Notes under the pieces: generated by a model
What the model was told of the DNA's origin: nothing
Databases searched by the model: none
Seen by the model: the letters and a program-made list of their open reading frames with translations, nothing else
Made by a program: the position numbers and the translations under genes
Source of the DNA: Rhodamnia argentea
Taxonomy: Eukaryota; Streptophyta; Magnoliopsida; Myrtales; Myrtaceae
Length of the DNA: 64,000 bases
Assembly: GCF_020921035.1 (NCBI RefSeq)
Contig: NC_063150.1
Location: 10,912,001-10,976,000, forward strand
Reading direction: 5' to 3'
In this document: one piece after another, positions 1 through 12,300 of the stretch
Numbering within the stretch: position 1 is the first letter of the stretch
Layout of the letters: every line of letters begins with the position of its first letter

Positions 1-124
1 AAGGCGGGCTTGGAGGGTGGTTCTTCTTGGGACTTCTTGCGATCAATCGGCGCAAGAGCTTGTGAGTGAACGCGATGATTATTAGGGCGACGGTGAATAG
101 GAATAACAACTTGTGATTCTCCAT
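1..124 (-). CDS. CYP81-type cytochrome P450, 5' end of exon 1 only (cut by window edge)
   Basis: The minus strand reads from an ATG at 122-124 into 41 codons. These give a hydrophobic anchor that starts MENHKLLFLF, then a basic stretch (KLLRRL), then a Pro-rich hinge ending PPSPP. This is nearly the N-terminus of the complete genes at 22461 and 35709, so it is the first exon of another microsomal P450 of the same sub-type, continuing off the left edge. The sequence just upstream (125-160) also resembles the leader of those genes. The catalytic part is not visible, so whether the gene is intact cannot be judged. The family call rests on similarity to the neighbours. Confidence 0.85.
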   Translation of the reverse strand, partial: MENHKLLFLFTVALIIIAFTHKLLRRLIARSPKKNHPPSPP

Positions 125-1000
125 TTTGTGTTTGGTTTTTGCTTGATTCAAAGTTGATTTTTGGGGATGATGCCGGGGATTATAATGATGGGTTTATTGA
201 AACGGATCGTCTCGTTGACTTCCCTGGACGGCTGCTTACATTGGTTAATAAATATTTCAACTCGTTAGGTGACAACTTTAATTATTTTAATACTTTTTAA
301 GCTGTACAGAAACAGAGTTCTCGATCAGAACTATAAGGTATCAATGTCTTTTTATTATAAAGAGAGCATTTTAAAAGATTTGAGATGATTTTCGTTGAGT
401 TTAGAAATGATTGAGTTTTATATTGACAATTTACATCTTTATCATTGAATTCGACATGCAGTTTGTACAAATAATCATCCAGGGCTTCGGCGAAACTTTT
501 TAGGAAAAGAATTTAAGAAAGGTTGAGATAAAGGATAGGATTTGCTTTCTATATAAAGGAGACATATTTGTTTGGTCAAGGAATATTATTTGTATCTGCG
601 GGTTTGAAGTGCAACCTCTTAAATGTTTCCATCAACAAGTTGTACAAGTACCAAGCTCGTGCAGGAGTACCTGTAAATTTTACGAAACATGTGAAATTGG
701 CATATGACCGAATAGGTTGTACGCTGTTCATCAGCATTTACGAGGTGTGTCCTGGTTCAAAAATTTCGTATACCATAACCCTTTAGCATTCGCACGATAG
801 CCGGCAGAAAGATACAAGACCCCCTACAAAACATTTTCGAGAAAGATATTTAGGCACTAAATGGATGTGAGAATTTTATAAATTATTTGGCTGTATATTC
901 CAACGTAAATTGTCTCTATGTTTATATCACTATCGATGAGACTCATATTCGATTGCATAATGCATTTGTAATTTTCCATCGAGTTTTCTTCAATACAACT
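125..1000. other. Upstream region of the edge P450; no gene seen
   Basis: This AT-rich stretch holds the promoter side of the left-edge P450. A TATA-like TTATAAT on the minus strand near 178-186 is a candidate promoter element about 55 bases before the ATG. Only short chance reading frames are present. The last five bases, CAACT, are the left target-site duplication of the solo LTR that follows. Confidence 0.5.
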
Positions 1001-3988
1001 TGTGATGTCCTGGAATTTTGAAGTCCGTAAGAAAATTTTTAATTCCAACATAGAAAGTAAAATTTGATCTTGAGGTTTTAGAAGCCGACCATTGGTTGTT
1101 TCGAAATGTTGTCAGAAAAAGTCAAGTTTGAATCGTCAAACTTTGACTAGTATTATCGATAGTCGTCGCACGCAAATTTAGCTTTGATCGAACTTTAAAT
1201 ATGAAAATATCATTTTTGCCGAGTCAGTTGAACCAAATGACTACCGGTACTCATTTTGCCAACTTACTAAAATGCCCTTGGATTTTTTTCTTATAAAATA
1301 AAATTTTGAATCTTCGTGGGCCCCATTAAACTCCACCAGCAGTCCCACGTCACCTCATTCCTCCCCCCTTTTCTGCTGATGTCATTGCTGACATCACCAT
1401 CCCCACTTCCCCAAGTTTTTCCCTCCCCACGTTACTACTTCCCTCTCGCCTTTATCTCTTCTCTCTCTCTGCACGAGGTCAAACCCCCTCGCCAAGTTTC
1501 TTTTCTTTTCTTTCTCTCTCTCTCTCTCTTACCCCCCAAGGACGTGACCCCACCTCCTTTTCATCTCTGCCTTCTGTCTTCGTCTTCTTCACATTCAACC
1601 TTCATCTTCTTCTTCGTTTGCCCCTTGCTGCTACTAGCGCGACCGCCCCCCTGCACACCACCGACCGCCACTACGCCTCCGCCTGTCGTCGCGCCGTCCG
1701 AGCATCACCTGGTTTCAGCCTCTGGTTCACGCCGCGTCGGCCACCACGAACCCCGACATCGGACCAGTGAGATCCCGGAGCCGTGAGCCGCTCGAGACCA
1801 CTTGAGAACCCGCGACTCCAAACGGCCGAGAGACCCACTGCAGCCGTCCATTTCGCTCGTCGCCAGCCACTTCATCCCGACGCCATCGCGCCCTTCGCGG
1901 TTAGCCACGACCCGAGCCTCGACGTCTCCGTCCCTCGACCGCCGTTGTACAGCCGCGCCCGCGACCCATTGTTGCGTCGTCAGCGGAGTTGGACTCGCGA
2001 GCCTACTGTCCCGAGCCCTGCCGAACACCCCCGCCGCCCATCTGAACCAACCCAGCTAGCTCAACGGCCGCCCTTCGCGACCCACGAACCAAACCGTCGG
2101 TCCCGCAACCACCTCAGATCCGAATCCACAGCCCCTCCTCCGTTCCCTCGTCTTGCCATCGTCCAGGCAAGCTTCGGTCCGTGACACCGTTTTTCCTTCG
2201 GCCTCCTGCACCCGAAGCCATGTCTCGCCTGACCGAGCCTCCAGCCGCTGCTCGTGAGCTGTGAGCTCCGTACGAGGTCCGAAATCCCGATCCGTAATCC
2301 CTAAACTTGACCTTGGACCCCAGCCCGCGAGCCTCCAACTCAATCCGGCCCAACGACGTGCCCATCTGATGCTTGAATCGTTAACGCCGCGCCGATTCAA
2401 GAACCCGATGTGCGAATACGTTGGTTACTGCAGGCTTGAACTTGACCTTGAACGCGGATTTGAATCCGAATACGGGTCACCGTCGTGCCTGACTCGACAC
2501 CGATCGCCAAAGTTTGTGAGTTAACCCCTAAATTTTGAATAGGGTGTTAACTGCGTTCAAGGATAAGATTAATTATTGTTAATTGTCAATTAGCATAATT
2601 GACTGGTGTCTGATATATTTATTTAAATCGCGATCGAATTAATTATCTGAAATCGAGCTCAATGTATATTCTGGCAATATTAACTGGAATTTGGATTAAT
2701 TAATCAAATCGGATTAATTAAATATAGGCTAGATAATTAATTGTTGTTAATTAATTATTACTGTGCGATTGTTATTATTATTGGGTGATTATTATATGAT
2801 TATTATTGGGTGACTGTATATTGTTTATTGCTTATCCGGATTGATGTAATTGATCACCCCTTTTATAGATGCAAAATCTTGTGGATGACAAGTGTATTTG
2901 TGTGACCATGTGTAGATTGAATTTTAAGCATTAAAATGGCCTTGGACCAAGTTTTGAGCATGACTGTTTGTGTATGTGTATTGAATTAAATGTGAAGATA
3001 TAAATTGGCTTGATTATTTGGCGCGCTTGTATGGTCACACGAGAGTTAACTTGATAAGCTCGTGCCATGACGATTAGAAACACACAACTTATTAGATGCA
3101 TGACGGTTCGTGAAGCCGGACCGATCGGATATCGGTTGCGGCTTGTGACGGATCGACGCTTCTTACAGGAATGCCTGTTAGCCGTGTCGTGACGATCGGA
3201 ATCACACAGTTTGACAGTCACCGTCGCCGAAGGAATGGGACGATGTCCGGTCATGCCAGAAGAGTACCAACTAACTAGTGTGATAGGCCTAATGACCTCT
3301 AATAATTGGAACACATGTGGTGCATTACGTATGCAAGTTGTGATAAGTGTCCTAGTTATTTGCCTTGATTGTATGCAAATAATTGCCTGTTGTTTGTCGT
3401 ATGAACTAAGGCGGGGTAAGTTTGCATGTGATTGAGGATTCACTGTGATTCTTAGTCATGTGGTAGTTATAGCGTGGCATGAGTCGCACGCTATTGATCT
3501 ATTATCGATATTATTCTGCTTGTTTAGGTTGCCTTGAGCGAGTCAATTTCCTACTCGGATTTAGGTGTTGACTCACGGAGATTTTATATCTCATCCCGTT
3601 ATTGTTAACCATTTTTTAGGCCTTAGCTATGGAAAGCTAAAAGTGAGCGCGACTTCTTTTTGAGTAGTATAGAGTAGTGTTAACTCCCAACCATGAACTG
3701 ATATATTTTTTAGAACTGTAGAAAGTGACCTAGAGATAAGGCTTGTGTATATGTATTTTACCAAGGTTAACAAGATAATAAAATAAAAGTGATCTTTGGT
3801 TGATGTTGATTGATTTGACTTCCTATGGTTCTATCCCCGCTTTTGATTTCTTGTTTGGGAGCATACGTTCTGTATGCGCTTAATAATAAGATAAAAATAA
3901 TGGGTCGATGACGTGTCTAGGATGTCGTCCTTTTTTACTTGAGGTGATTTGGTAGGGTTGTTGCGGGCTTAGAGATCAGGGCGTGACA
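1001..3988 (+). mobile_element. Solo LTR of a Ty3/gypsy element, probably Del/Tekay-like
   Basis: The segment begins TGTGATGTCC, ends GGGCGTGACA (TG...CA termini), and is flanked on both sides by the same five bases, CAACT (996-1000 and 3989-3993). That is what integrase leaves behind. No polyprotein or second LTR is present, so this is a solo LTR of 2,988 bp formed by LTR-LTR recombination. The GC-rich middle (about 1316-2520) is open in several frames on both strands; I read those frames as non-coding LTR composition. The Del/Tekay assignment rests on the terminal sequences and great length and is an inference. Confidence 0.85.
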
Positions 3989-4067
3989 CAACTACTGTTT
4001 GGCCATCCGTGACATGCATGTGAAAAGTTAAATGGTTGTTCCATGGGCTAAAATGAGTGGTTATTTA

Positions 4068-4704
4068 GGATGCATTTGTTTGAGTGAAACTGTTATTAGG
4101 GAATTGATTTTTTGGACTTTTACCAATTTAGTTCACCAAACAAGACTTAGTCAACGGAAAACACTTTTCTATCAATAGAAAATTCATGTATAAAATTAGG
4201 AAAGTGAATTCCTAAATCTAAAGAGGTGAAAACACTTTCTAAATTGTTAATATTGAATTTTTGATATTTTATTTTATTTCTTCCACGGTTTGCCCAGCTT
4301 CGACAAAGGCCGATGACCGGCCACGCGAGGTCGAGCTCGCCAAGAGGCCGGCAAGCTCCGGTTTGAGCTCTTAAGGATGCCGGCTAGGTCAAACCTCGCC
4401 AGGATTTGTTGAGGCTTGACCTCAAGTGGCCGTCATCAGCTATCGCCGAGTCCCCGCGACCGGCAAAAAAAGAACACAAAGACAACAAGACAAAAATTAA
4501 TATAATATGAAAACTAACTAAAAATTTGAATTTTTTGTTTTGCCTCGGATAAAGTCGTGCGTTTGAAATTGTTTTCTAAATGAGAACGAAACACCAGAAA
4601 ACATTTTTAGTAACACATCATCAAACAAAAGAAAAAAAACCGTCTTCCTGAAAAATGATTCCTTTCTTTTCCATAGAGTTCTCTCCCAAACAAACACGCC
4701 CTCT
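4068..4704. mobile_element. MITE-like element with GTTTGTTTG-type inverted ends
   Basis: The left end (4068-4090) and the reverse complement of the right end (4681-4703) share a core around TTTGTTTG.G. The body is AT-rich, with a GC-rich centre (4290-4465) full of CGAGGTC/CTCGCC motifs. There is no transposase frame. Related half elements occur near 45605-46000 and 17340-17700. The family is not identified. Confidence 0.5.
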
Positions 4705-4797
4705 GAATTGAAGAAGGGATATCGAAAGATATGTATAATCAGTAATATAATCGACTCACTCGACCCAAAAAAAAAAAAAAGGAGAGAGAGAGAAATC

Positions 4798-5172
4798 AAG
4801 ACCCTCTAACGTGCTAGCAAGAAGTTTCTAATATTATTGACCCAGTCGAGTTTTTTAAGCAAAATAAAGGATGTCATTCTACTAATCTTCCTGAGAAACT
4901 CTCGTACTAACCTTGTTTTGTATAGAAAAATATTGCCTTGCATATGCGACTGTACGTGAGGAAAATAATCTTTAAGCAATGGTAAAAGGTTGGTTTTACA
5001 TTGCGTGCCTGTACTACTTCTATCAGATAATCAGGAAAGTTCGTAGTCTTCGCGAGAAGAATGAGATGATTAGGAAAGTTTATAATTAGGGAAGAATAAT
5101 CGAACAGCGAATTGAAATTAATATAGGCTATCAACGTGAAAAGGAATTAAATTAATAGCTTGCAAATCTCAA
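4798..5172. repeat. Dispersed repeat, copy 1 (partner at 8196-8598)
   Basis: This segment and 8196-8598 align over most of their length. Shared landmarks are 'AGTTTCTAAT', 'CCTTGTTTTG', 'GCATATGCGA', 'AAATGGTAAAAGGTTG'-like text and the closing 'AAGGAATTAAATTAATAGCTT'-like text. Neither copy has a convincing coding frame. It may be an old local duplication or a repeat family. Confidence 0.6.
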
Positions 5173-5174
5173 GG

Positions 5175-5700
5175 GGAGGTTATCCAAAAAATCCTAAAAG
5201 CATCTTTGCCAATTCAGTGCTGAACTTTTTAATTTTACCAATTAATCCTAAACTTTTTCATGTTTTTTCACTTGAGTCCATCCTATCAATTTTTGCTCGA
5301 AAATCGCTGACATAGACATCGGCTGTCTTATGTTACAGCACAAGTATTGACATGAATAATTTTTGCTAATTTTTTGTTGATTTTTTTTTGTTCTTTTTTT
5401 TCTTTTTTGGCTCAACGAGCTGAACATTGGTTGAGGGTCGATGACCTCCATCGACCAATGATTGAGGGCGTACGACCCCCTTCGGCCCATGGGCAAGGCC
5501 GTGAAGCACCCGGTAATTGCGGGAGAGGCTTCGCGGCCCCTCACTGAGGCTAGCGAGGGCATCGCGAGTCCTCAAGGGCCACTATGAGGGCATCGTGGCC
5601 CTCGCCTCCCTTGCTAGATCTGGTGAAGCGAGGGCATGGTGGCCCTTGATGTCTGCAACGAGAGCAGGCGAGGGCTGCGATTAATCTCACTCAAAAAGTT
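5175..5700. mobile_element. Non-autonomous element with GC-rich core
   Basis: AT-rich flanks containing 'GCTGACATAGACATCGG'-type text surround a GC-rich core of GCGAGGGC/GGCCCTCG words (5430-5690). The same architecture recurs at 19584-20116, 25790-25990, 39690-39920 and 59815-60590. No transposase frame is seen, and the exact ends were not resolved. Confidence 0.4.
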
Positions 5701-7149
5701 CATTTCTAAGCAAAAGAACTATAAGTAAATGTAGATGGCTGGTTCAAACCAGTTAAAAATGAGAAAGAGAAAAGCATTTTATTACCCAACAACTTTTCTA
5801 ATTCAAAGGCGTGGAAGGTCACGGAAGTTTGGTATGTGTTTTTCAAAAAAGAAAAAAGAAAAAAAGAAAATAGATCCTTTGACCGTTTCAAGTTCTATAT
5901 TCGAATATTTTAAATATCTTACATTGCGAAAGCAATCGCACGTGAAGTTTTTCTTACTGTTTTTATCTAGACTTTTTGGATTAGGTAACGATTTTCTAAT
6001 GCGTCAATTAGCCACGTCATAATACTATTGAAAGATTGGTCCAGTTTTTCTTGTCAATAACAAGGCTTTTAGATCATTCTTACGACTTGCTTGAATCAAA
6101 TTGAATTTAAAAATTTTCAATAGTTGCCAACCAATTCAAGGGAGGTGTGCGATTAGAATTTAAAGGCAATCTCACACGGCAGATTTATGTGTACACATGG
6201 CACCCATTCAACCGTGTGTTGAATGCTGACAGTAGATAATGACAGTTTCTGGAATCAAGACCTGCTCCCCTTGGTTTCTCTCCCATCTCTACATGTGAAC
6301 TTATTTTCGTGATAATTAATTATTAGGACTACCGACTACGTTTGATTCGACTTTGAGATTTCTTTTTTCTTTTTCAGAAATGCAAAGGACATTAAGCTAA
6401 AAGGGTTTGCTGAAATATAAAGAGGGTTTGGTAGAGTGTAACTTAAAAGTGTATTAGAAACTAGGAAGTAATTTTGGTTAAAATGATATTTGAAAAAATC
6501 GTACTTATAAAGGACTTTAGCTATTCATTATATAAAATAAATGAACTAACGCTTCATCAGAATCCAACAAAGGGATCAGGTTGCTAGCGAGCCAAATCTG
6601 ACACTGGCGATTGTCACTTGAGATTGCACGACATCAAAGGGTCCTGTGACCGCAAGTTGCCATCGCCTAAGATCGTGCAACCTCAAGCAAGGGTTCTCGG
6701 GGACATCGCGCAAGGTGGAAAATGAAAACTAATTCACCATCGCATATTTGGAGTATAACTGGCATAGACAAAAAAAAAAAAAAAAGCTCAATAAAAGAAA
6801 ATAGCCTTCAATATTTGAAAAAAAAAAAAAAGAGAACTGCAGTTCTTGTACGTGACCTGAATAAAGCACAACATGTTTGTATAACGCAGACAATCATGTT
6901 TGCATTGTTTTTAGTACTTATACTTAATAATTTCTATTAAAATCAGAATTATTGGTCAAATAGTTCAATGTAGTCCAATCCAAGGGATTACTAGCTTAGA
7001 TTTTTAAAATCATATAAAAGGTTAATAGTATGAAAGTATAATTCTTTAGAATGTAATTGAAGATTGAAGTAAATAATAGAAAAGATAATCACCTTAAAAT
7101 GTAATACAAGAATTAAATCAACTGCATACAATTTCATATTTGCGGTTAT
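5701..7149. other. Intergenic AT-rich sequence; nothing recognised
   Basis: Reading frames here are short, rich in Lys/Phe/Asn from poly-A/T runs, and match no family I know. Two poly-A tracts lie at about 6771-6786 and 6819-6832. Confidence 0.4.
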
Positions 7150-7637
7150 ATGAATTTTGAATATTTCAGCAGTTTTGAAATATTTGATAAAAAGTTTAAT
7201 AGTAGCTATGACAAAAGTGGAAGCCAATCATTATGTAGCGGTTTTGTAACGGCTTTTCATAGGTCATATAATGGCCTGCTAACGGTCATAACACGATTCT
7301 TTTTCATTGGATATAAATTAGATTTCAAACCACAATCCCGACTCTCTAATTGAGATAGAGAATTTCATTTCCTCGACACATCTTTTATTCTATTCTTGGG
7401 TTATACACATAACATTGTTCATATTCTTTTTAATATTCAGTGTGGAATGTATAAGAAAGTCTGCTATATCTTGGAAGGATATCCACTAGAAGCTTTGCCC
7501 ATCGAGTATCGTGCTCCAAGGGGTGAAATTATCCTTAAGGAAAATGCTTGCACGCCTCTGACATTGTTCTTACCTTCTTGTCTTTTCTAAACAGATTTCC
7601 AATAGTTCCCATTTTTATATTATCTAATATTTTTCCC
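7150..7637 (+). mobile_element. Diverged solo LTR-like copy of the 55732-56164 family
   Basis: The text from about 7156 (TTGAATATTTCAGCAG) to about 7637 follows, in the same order, the LTR at 55732-56164: a TAACGGCTTT-like motif, a TCTTGGAAGGATA-like motif, the 'CGTGCTCCAAGG' region and a terminal TTTAATATTTTT-like tail. No internal retroelement sequence adjoins it, which fits an old solo LTR. Confidence 0.5.
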
Positions 7638-7813
7638 TTTAAACTTACATTGAGCAACTTTTTTTTCTCATTTATGGGGTGTAGACTGCAAAGTAATAGT
7701 GTAGTCATCTAAGCATTTTCCTACTAGGAATTAAAGAGTGAAGTAAAATTTAAAAGGTTATATTTAGGTCCATTATATAGCTACGAAAAACAAAAGCATA
7801 AAATAAAGCAACA

Positions 7814-8180
7814 AAACCACCAAAAATTCTAAACTATGCTCCATGTGACATATTTACTGTACCCTTGTGAGACATTTAATTTAAACTTTTTTTGTGACAT
7901 CAAAATTGTACCAGTGTGACACATTTATCCCAAATTATTTTTTTGCTACACCAAAAATCCAAACTTGTAGGCATGTAACACATTTAACCCAAATTTAAGG
8001 TAACATGTGTCACATAGATATAAATTTAGAGTTTTTGGAAGTTTGGAGTAAATAAGTCACACTGGTACAAGTTTGGGATAAATGTATTATATAGGTACAA
8101 GTTTGCGGTTTTCTGTATCACAAAAAAAATGTAGTAAATTTATCACGGTGGCCATAGTTTAAGGTTTTGGGGGTCTTTTT
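7814..8180. mobile_element. Foldback MITE with long imperfect inverted arms
   Basis: The left arm (CCAAAAATTCTAAACTATG..., from 7818) is the imperfect reverse complement of the right arm, which ends near 8180 (...CATAGTTTAAGGTTTTGGGG). Inside, phrases of the type GTGACACATTTA recur in both orientations around a centre near 7990. There is no coding capacity. The structure fits a non-autonomous foldback transposon. Confidence 0.65.
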
Positions 8181-8195
8181 CCCTAAATAAATCAA

Positions 8196-8598
8196 GAACC
8201 TCTAAATTGTGAGCCAAAAGTTTCTAATAAGTTCCACCCAAACGGGTTTTTAACCAAAATTAAGGATGCTACCTATAACAATCTCCTAAACCAAAATTAA
8301 GGATGCTACCTATAACAATCTCCTAAAACCTCTCTTCTTAGTTCTTACCTTGTTTTGCATAGGAAATAATTGTCCTGCATATGCGATTATTCTGGAGGAA
8401 GATAGCTTTCAAGCACATTGAGAAATGGTGAAAGGTTGATTTTACCTTTTTTAGGGAAGCTGAAGCTCTTTAAGAGAAGAATCAGACGATTAGAAAAGCT
8501 TCTAATCTTTCTGAGAAGAATAACTGAACAGTGAATGAACATTATATAGGTTATGAATATGAAAAGGAATTAAATTAATAGCTTGAAAATTTGAATGT
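8196..8598. repeat. Dispersed repeat, copy 2, with an internal 38-bp tandem duplication
   Basis: This is the partner of 4798-5172. It differs by an exact 38-bp tandem repeat (8252-8289 and 8290-8327, each starting ACCAAAATTAAGGATGC), which copy 1 lacks. Confidence 0.6.
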
Positions 8599-9334
8599 TG
8601 GGCTGAGGTGGCGTCTACGTGGCGCTACTTTTGTGGAGAAAGCAGTAAAACATTTTCTTGCCATGTGGAGAAGGCAATACTGGCAAACTACAATCCCACG
8701 TGGCATAATTAAAAACAACACTCAAAGGGGATTCTGTTATATAATATAAATATATATTTATAGAATGTTTGGCGGTATAATAAATATATTTCTCTATAAA
8801 AGTTTAATCTTTAACCCTATATAAAAACTTGAATTAGCAAATATAATTCCCTATTGCTATGATCATTGTTAAGTAATTATTCTGCCAACCACCCACCACA
8901 ATTGTAGTATTTACCTTCTTCCTCCTCCCCTTCACCCACCCCACCCCACACCAGTCACCCCACCACCCACCACACCCCCCACCTGCCCCCCCTCCTCCTC
9001 CTCCTCCTCGTCCTCCTTTCTTTTGCGGACAATGCACACATGAATGAGTGTCCTAAGACTAATGCATTCCAAATTAGAGATCTAGAAGTATTTAACGTCT
9101 ACGTTGGGGCTTTTTTTTCCAGATTTTCTTAATTAATCACCTATATTAAATCGACAACTAATTAATGGGACAATTAGCCAAGTCATAATGACTGTAAAGA
9201 CTAAGCAATATGTTATAAATGAGTCTCAATACGCTGCACTGTCTGATTAAATTTTACCATACTTTCAGGTCTCATTACATCACACATTTGGTAAAAACAT
9301 ATATAGTAGGACAAGCAAATGTGTCGATAGCTAC
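8599..9334. other. 3' flank of P450 gene 1; C-rich microsatellite
   Basis: This is the sequence after the stop codon of the P450 at 9335, so it probably holds that gene's 3' untranslated region. A low-complexity tract of CACCC/CCTCC words lies at about 8886-9018; the Gly-rich reading frame on its opposite strand is a composition artefact. Confidence 0.45.
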
Positions 9335-12300
9335 TCACAGGTCGATAATCTTGGCCATGATCGTACGTGGTTTGCACATGGCCTCCAAGGGCACCACCTT
9401 AGGCATAGTCACGCCTCTTCCTTCAGTCATGTCCACCAGTTCGTTGCTCACTCTCTTCCATTCGAAACATTGAACCAAAGACCCTAAAGTTAAGCTCAGG
9501 ACCCGGTGGGCTAAGTTCGCTCCAGGACATGCCCGTCTTCCAACCCCGAACGGCAACAACTTGTAGGGTCCAACTTCACCATTTTCAAACCGCTCCGGCC
9601 TAAAACTCTTTGGGTCATCCCACAGTTTCGGGTCCCTGTGAATGGCCCATGCGTTGACAAGTACTATGGTGTCATGAGGGACATTGTATCCACCTATGGA
9701 GCAATCCTCGGAGGACATGTGTGGGAGTAGAAGTGGAGCTGCTGGATGTAACCGCAGAGTTTCCAATATAATGTTTTGTAGATAGGGAAGCTTCGAAGCG
9801 TCGGCGTCGTCTATCAATTGTTGCTCACCAATTACATTATCCAACTCCTCAGCAGCTTTCTTTAGAACATCAGGATTGTTGAGTAGCTCCGACATTGCCC
9901 ATTCAAGCGTCACGGCTGAAGTGTCGGTACCGGCTACAATCATAACCTGCGTAATGCTGAAAATATAAGAGGTATAGGTCGTTGCCATATCTGTTGAACA
10001 GACTTCACAAGTTATCATCTAACGAGAGAGTGACATTGTCGTCCTTGTGGATGGGGGTTAATATTCACCGGAAGGGGAAAAAAAGAAGAAGATAACAGTG
10101 TGAAAATGATGCTAGGTAGACTAGGGCTGATTCACAAAATTAAGTTTGTTCATATATCTTGTATTCATTATATCATTATATTGCTTTTGAATGCGAATAC
10201 ACGAGTTCATTGCTCTGTTAAGCACATCCTAAAACAATCCATTCTCAGAATCATCATAAGTTGATGTTCTTCTCAATTAAGTTTTACAATGTCCACGCTA
10301 AGTTAATCATCATATCCATTTCACGAGTCATGAATACTAAATTAGGTACGCAAAGATAAATATACTCGTAATGGGACCACCATGGAAACCATTATTCATT
10401 ATAGCTGGATGGGTGTTGAATATATGTCTCAAGTTCAAGCTAAAAAATGAATTTAAGTAGGTTTTCTAATTTCATTGATTCCCTCGAATGCATAGGTTTC
10501 CTGAAAAGGAAGTTTCCTATTTTGGATCCAACTCTCTTCTGTATAAGTAGCGGGATTTCTTCGTGAAGAGCATCCAAGAAGAGTTTGTGCCCGTGAATTA
10601 CATCTCAAGTGTTTGAAGTCCGGAAAATCTAGTGTTAAGATTTTAGATAATGCTTTTGTGAGATTGAGAGATTGTTTAGCAACAAATTGTAAGGGTTAAA
10701 TACTATTGAGTTGTGGGTGTAATTGGGAACTAAGAAATAGTGAGAATGTTTGGGTGACTCGAGTGTGGTTGTAATCTCCATTATATTACTTCACTAACAA
10801 TGAAATTTTGTTCTGCTCTCCTTATGGATGCAGGACACACTAACCAAACAACATAAATTTGGTGTCCAATTTATTTTCTTGTTATGTTTATTTTATTATT
10901 CAATTTCTTAATTTCGTAACAATTAATATTAGAGCTAGGTTTGGCAATGATGATGACAAAAGAAGGAAAAGTGAGAATAAAAAAATTAGATGGGAAGGAT
11001 TATCGTTATTGGAATATGCAAATTAAGAATTATTTGTACCAAAAGAATCTGCACTGACCCTTGTTTTGGAAGAATCCAAAGTCAATAAAGCAAACTGATT
11101 GAGAATTACTAGATATACAAGTATCGGGTGTTATTCGGCTGATGTTAGCTTGTAATGTCACGTTTAATATCTTGAAAGAGAATACCCTTGCGGGTTTGAG
11201 GAAGGCCATGTCGAACATGTACGAAAGCACATCGCAATCAACAAGGTCTACTTAGTGTGATGTTTGTTTAACTTAAACATGGGCAAATGTGCGTCGGTTG
11301 CCGATCATATTAGATAATTGGTTTCGATTAAGATTGACTTTGATAATGAGATACGTGCTTTGATTCTATTATTCTCATTACTTGATAGTTGAAATCTTGT
11401 TGGTACTGCCATCAATAATTCATATGGGTCAATGAGTTTGGTGTTTGATGGGGTTCACCATTTGATTCTAAGTGAGGATATCCTCAATTCCGCATAACCA
11501 TTCTTGACTTGATATCAGAGCCTCATTTTCTCCGAGTCAACCCTAGTGTACTAGGTGCAATTTGCATTCGGTGCACCCTATAGCAAAATAAATTCATCTC
11601 GCCACTCAATAACATTCATTCCATGCACATGAGTCCATATGAAGAAGTACTTAGTCGAGTCCATTCAATGATGTCGTGTTTCGATGCCAACCGCACCGGT
11701 TGTGTCACACAATCGACCCTTTTTTACGAAGGTGGCTTTTCTTTGATACCATACGCATCGCTTAATAACTATTTTTTCAATCTAGCTGTATAGGTCACTT
11801 GATGCTACGACGCCGGCCGTATAGGCTGCGTCACTCAATTACTATTTTGCAAGCCGGCCGCATCGGCCAGCTGTTGTTTCCTCTCTGATTCTCGACTTTT
11901 CACTTCTCATTTCGAGAAGTCAGCACAACTAATAGACTCAACGACCAACATTTTGAAATCTCCTCGTTAATGGAAGCCTGGTGTCATCACACATCGCCTC
12001 GCCTCGGATCCGTTGAGCTCATTTTAATCCAAGATTTTGTGATATTGTCCATATTCTTTTTCAAACTCGAAGTTGATTTCTAATTCACTTTGTGTTTGAG
12101 GGAATACTAGCGATATTAGGATACCTACTTGATTATGCATATCTCTTATAACATATTCTTGATTGATTATTTTGGTATTATTTATCTTATTGTCTTAAAT
12201 AATTATATAAAAAAGCCTATTAGTAGACTAGTTTACTATTTAATAGCCGAATGCTATTGATTGTCTTGCTGGATCCACGTATAACCTTATCTAGTCCTCG

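Noticed and set aside
1316-2524. Several overlapping open frames of 80-150 codons on both strands
   Set aside because: They lie inside the solo LTR at 1001-3988, are Pro/Arg/Ser-rich through GC composition, lack domains, and are open on both strands at once.
7800-8185. Possible CRISPR-like or satellite array from recurring GTGACACATTTA phrases
   Set aside because: Spacing is irregular and the phrases occur in both orientations symmetrically about one centre, so it is a foldback element. CRISPR is not expected in a plant genome.
8834-9037. Gly-rich protein frame on the minus strand
   Set aside because: It is the translation of a CACCC/CCTCC low-complexity tract.
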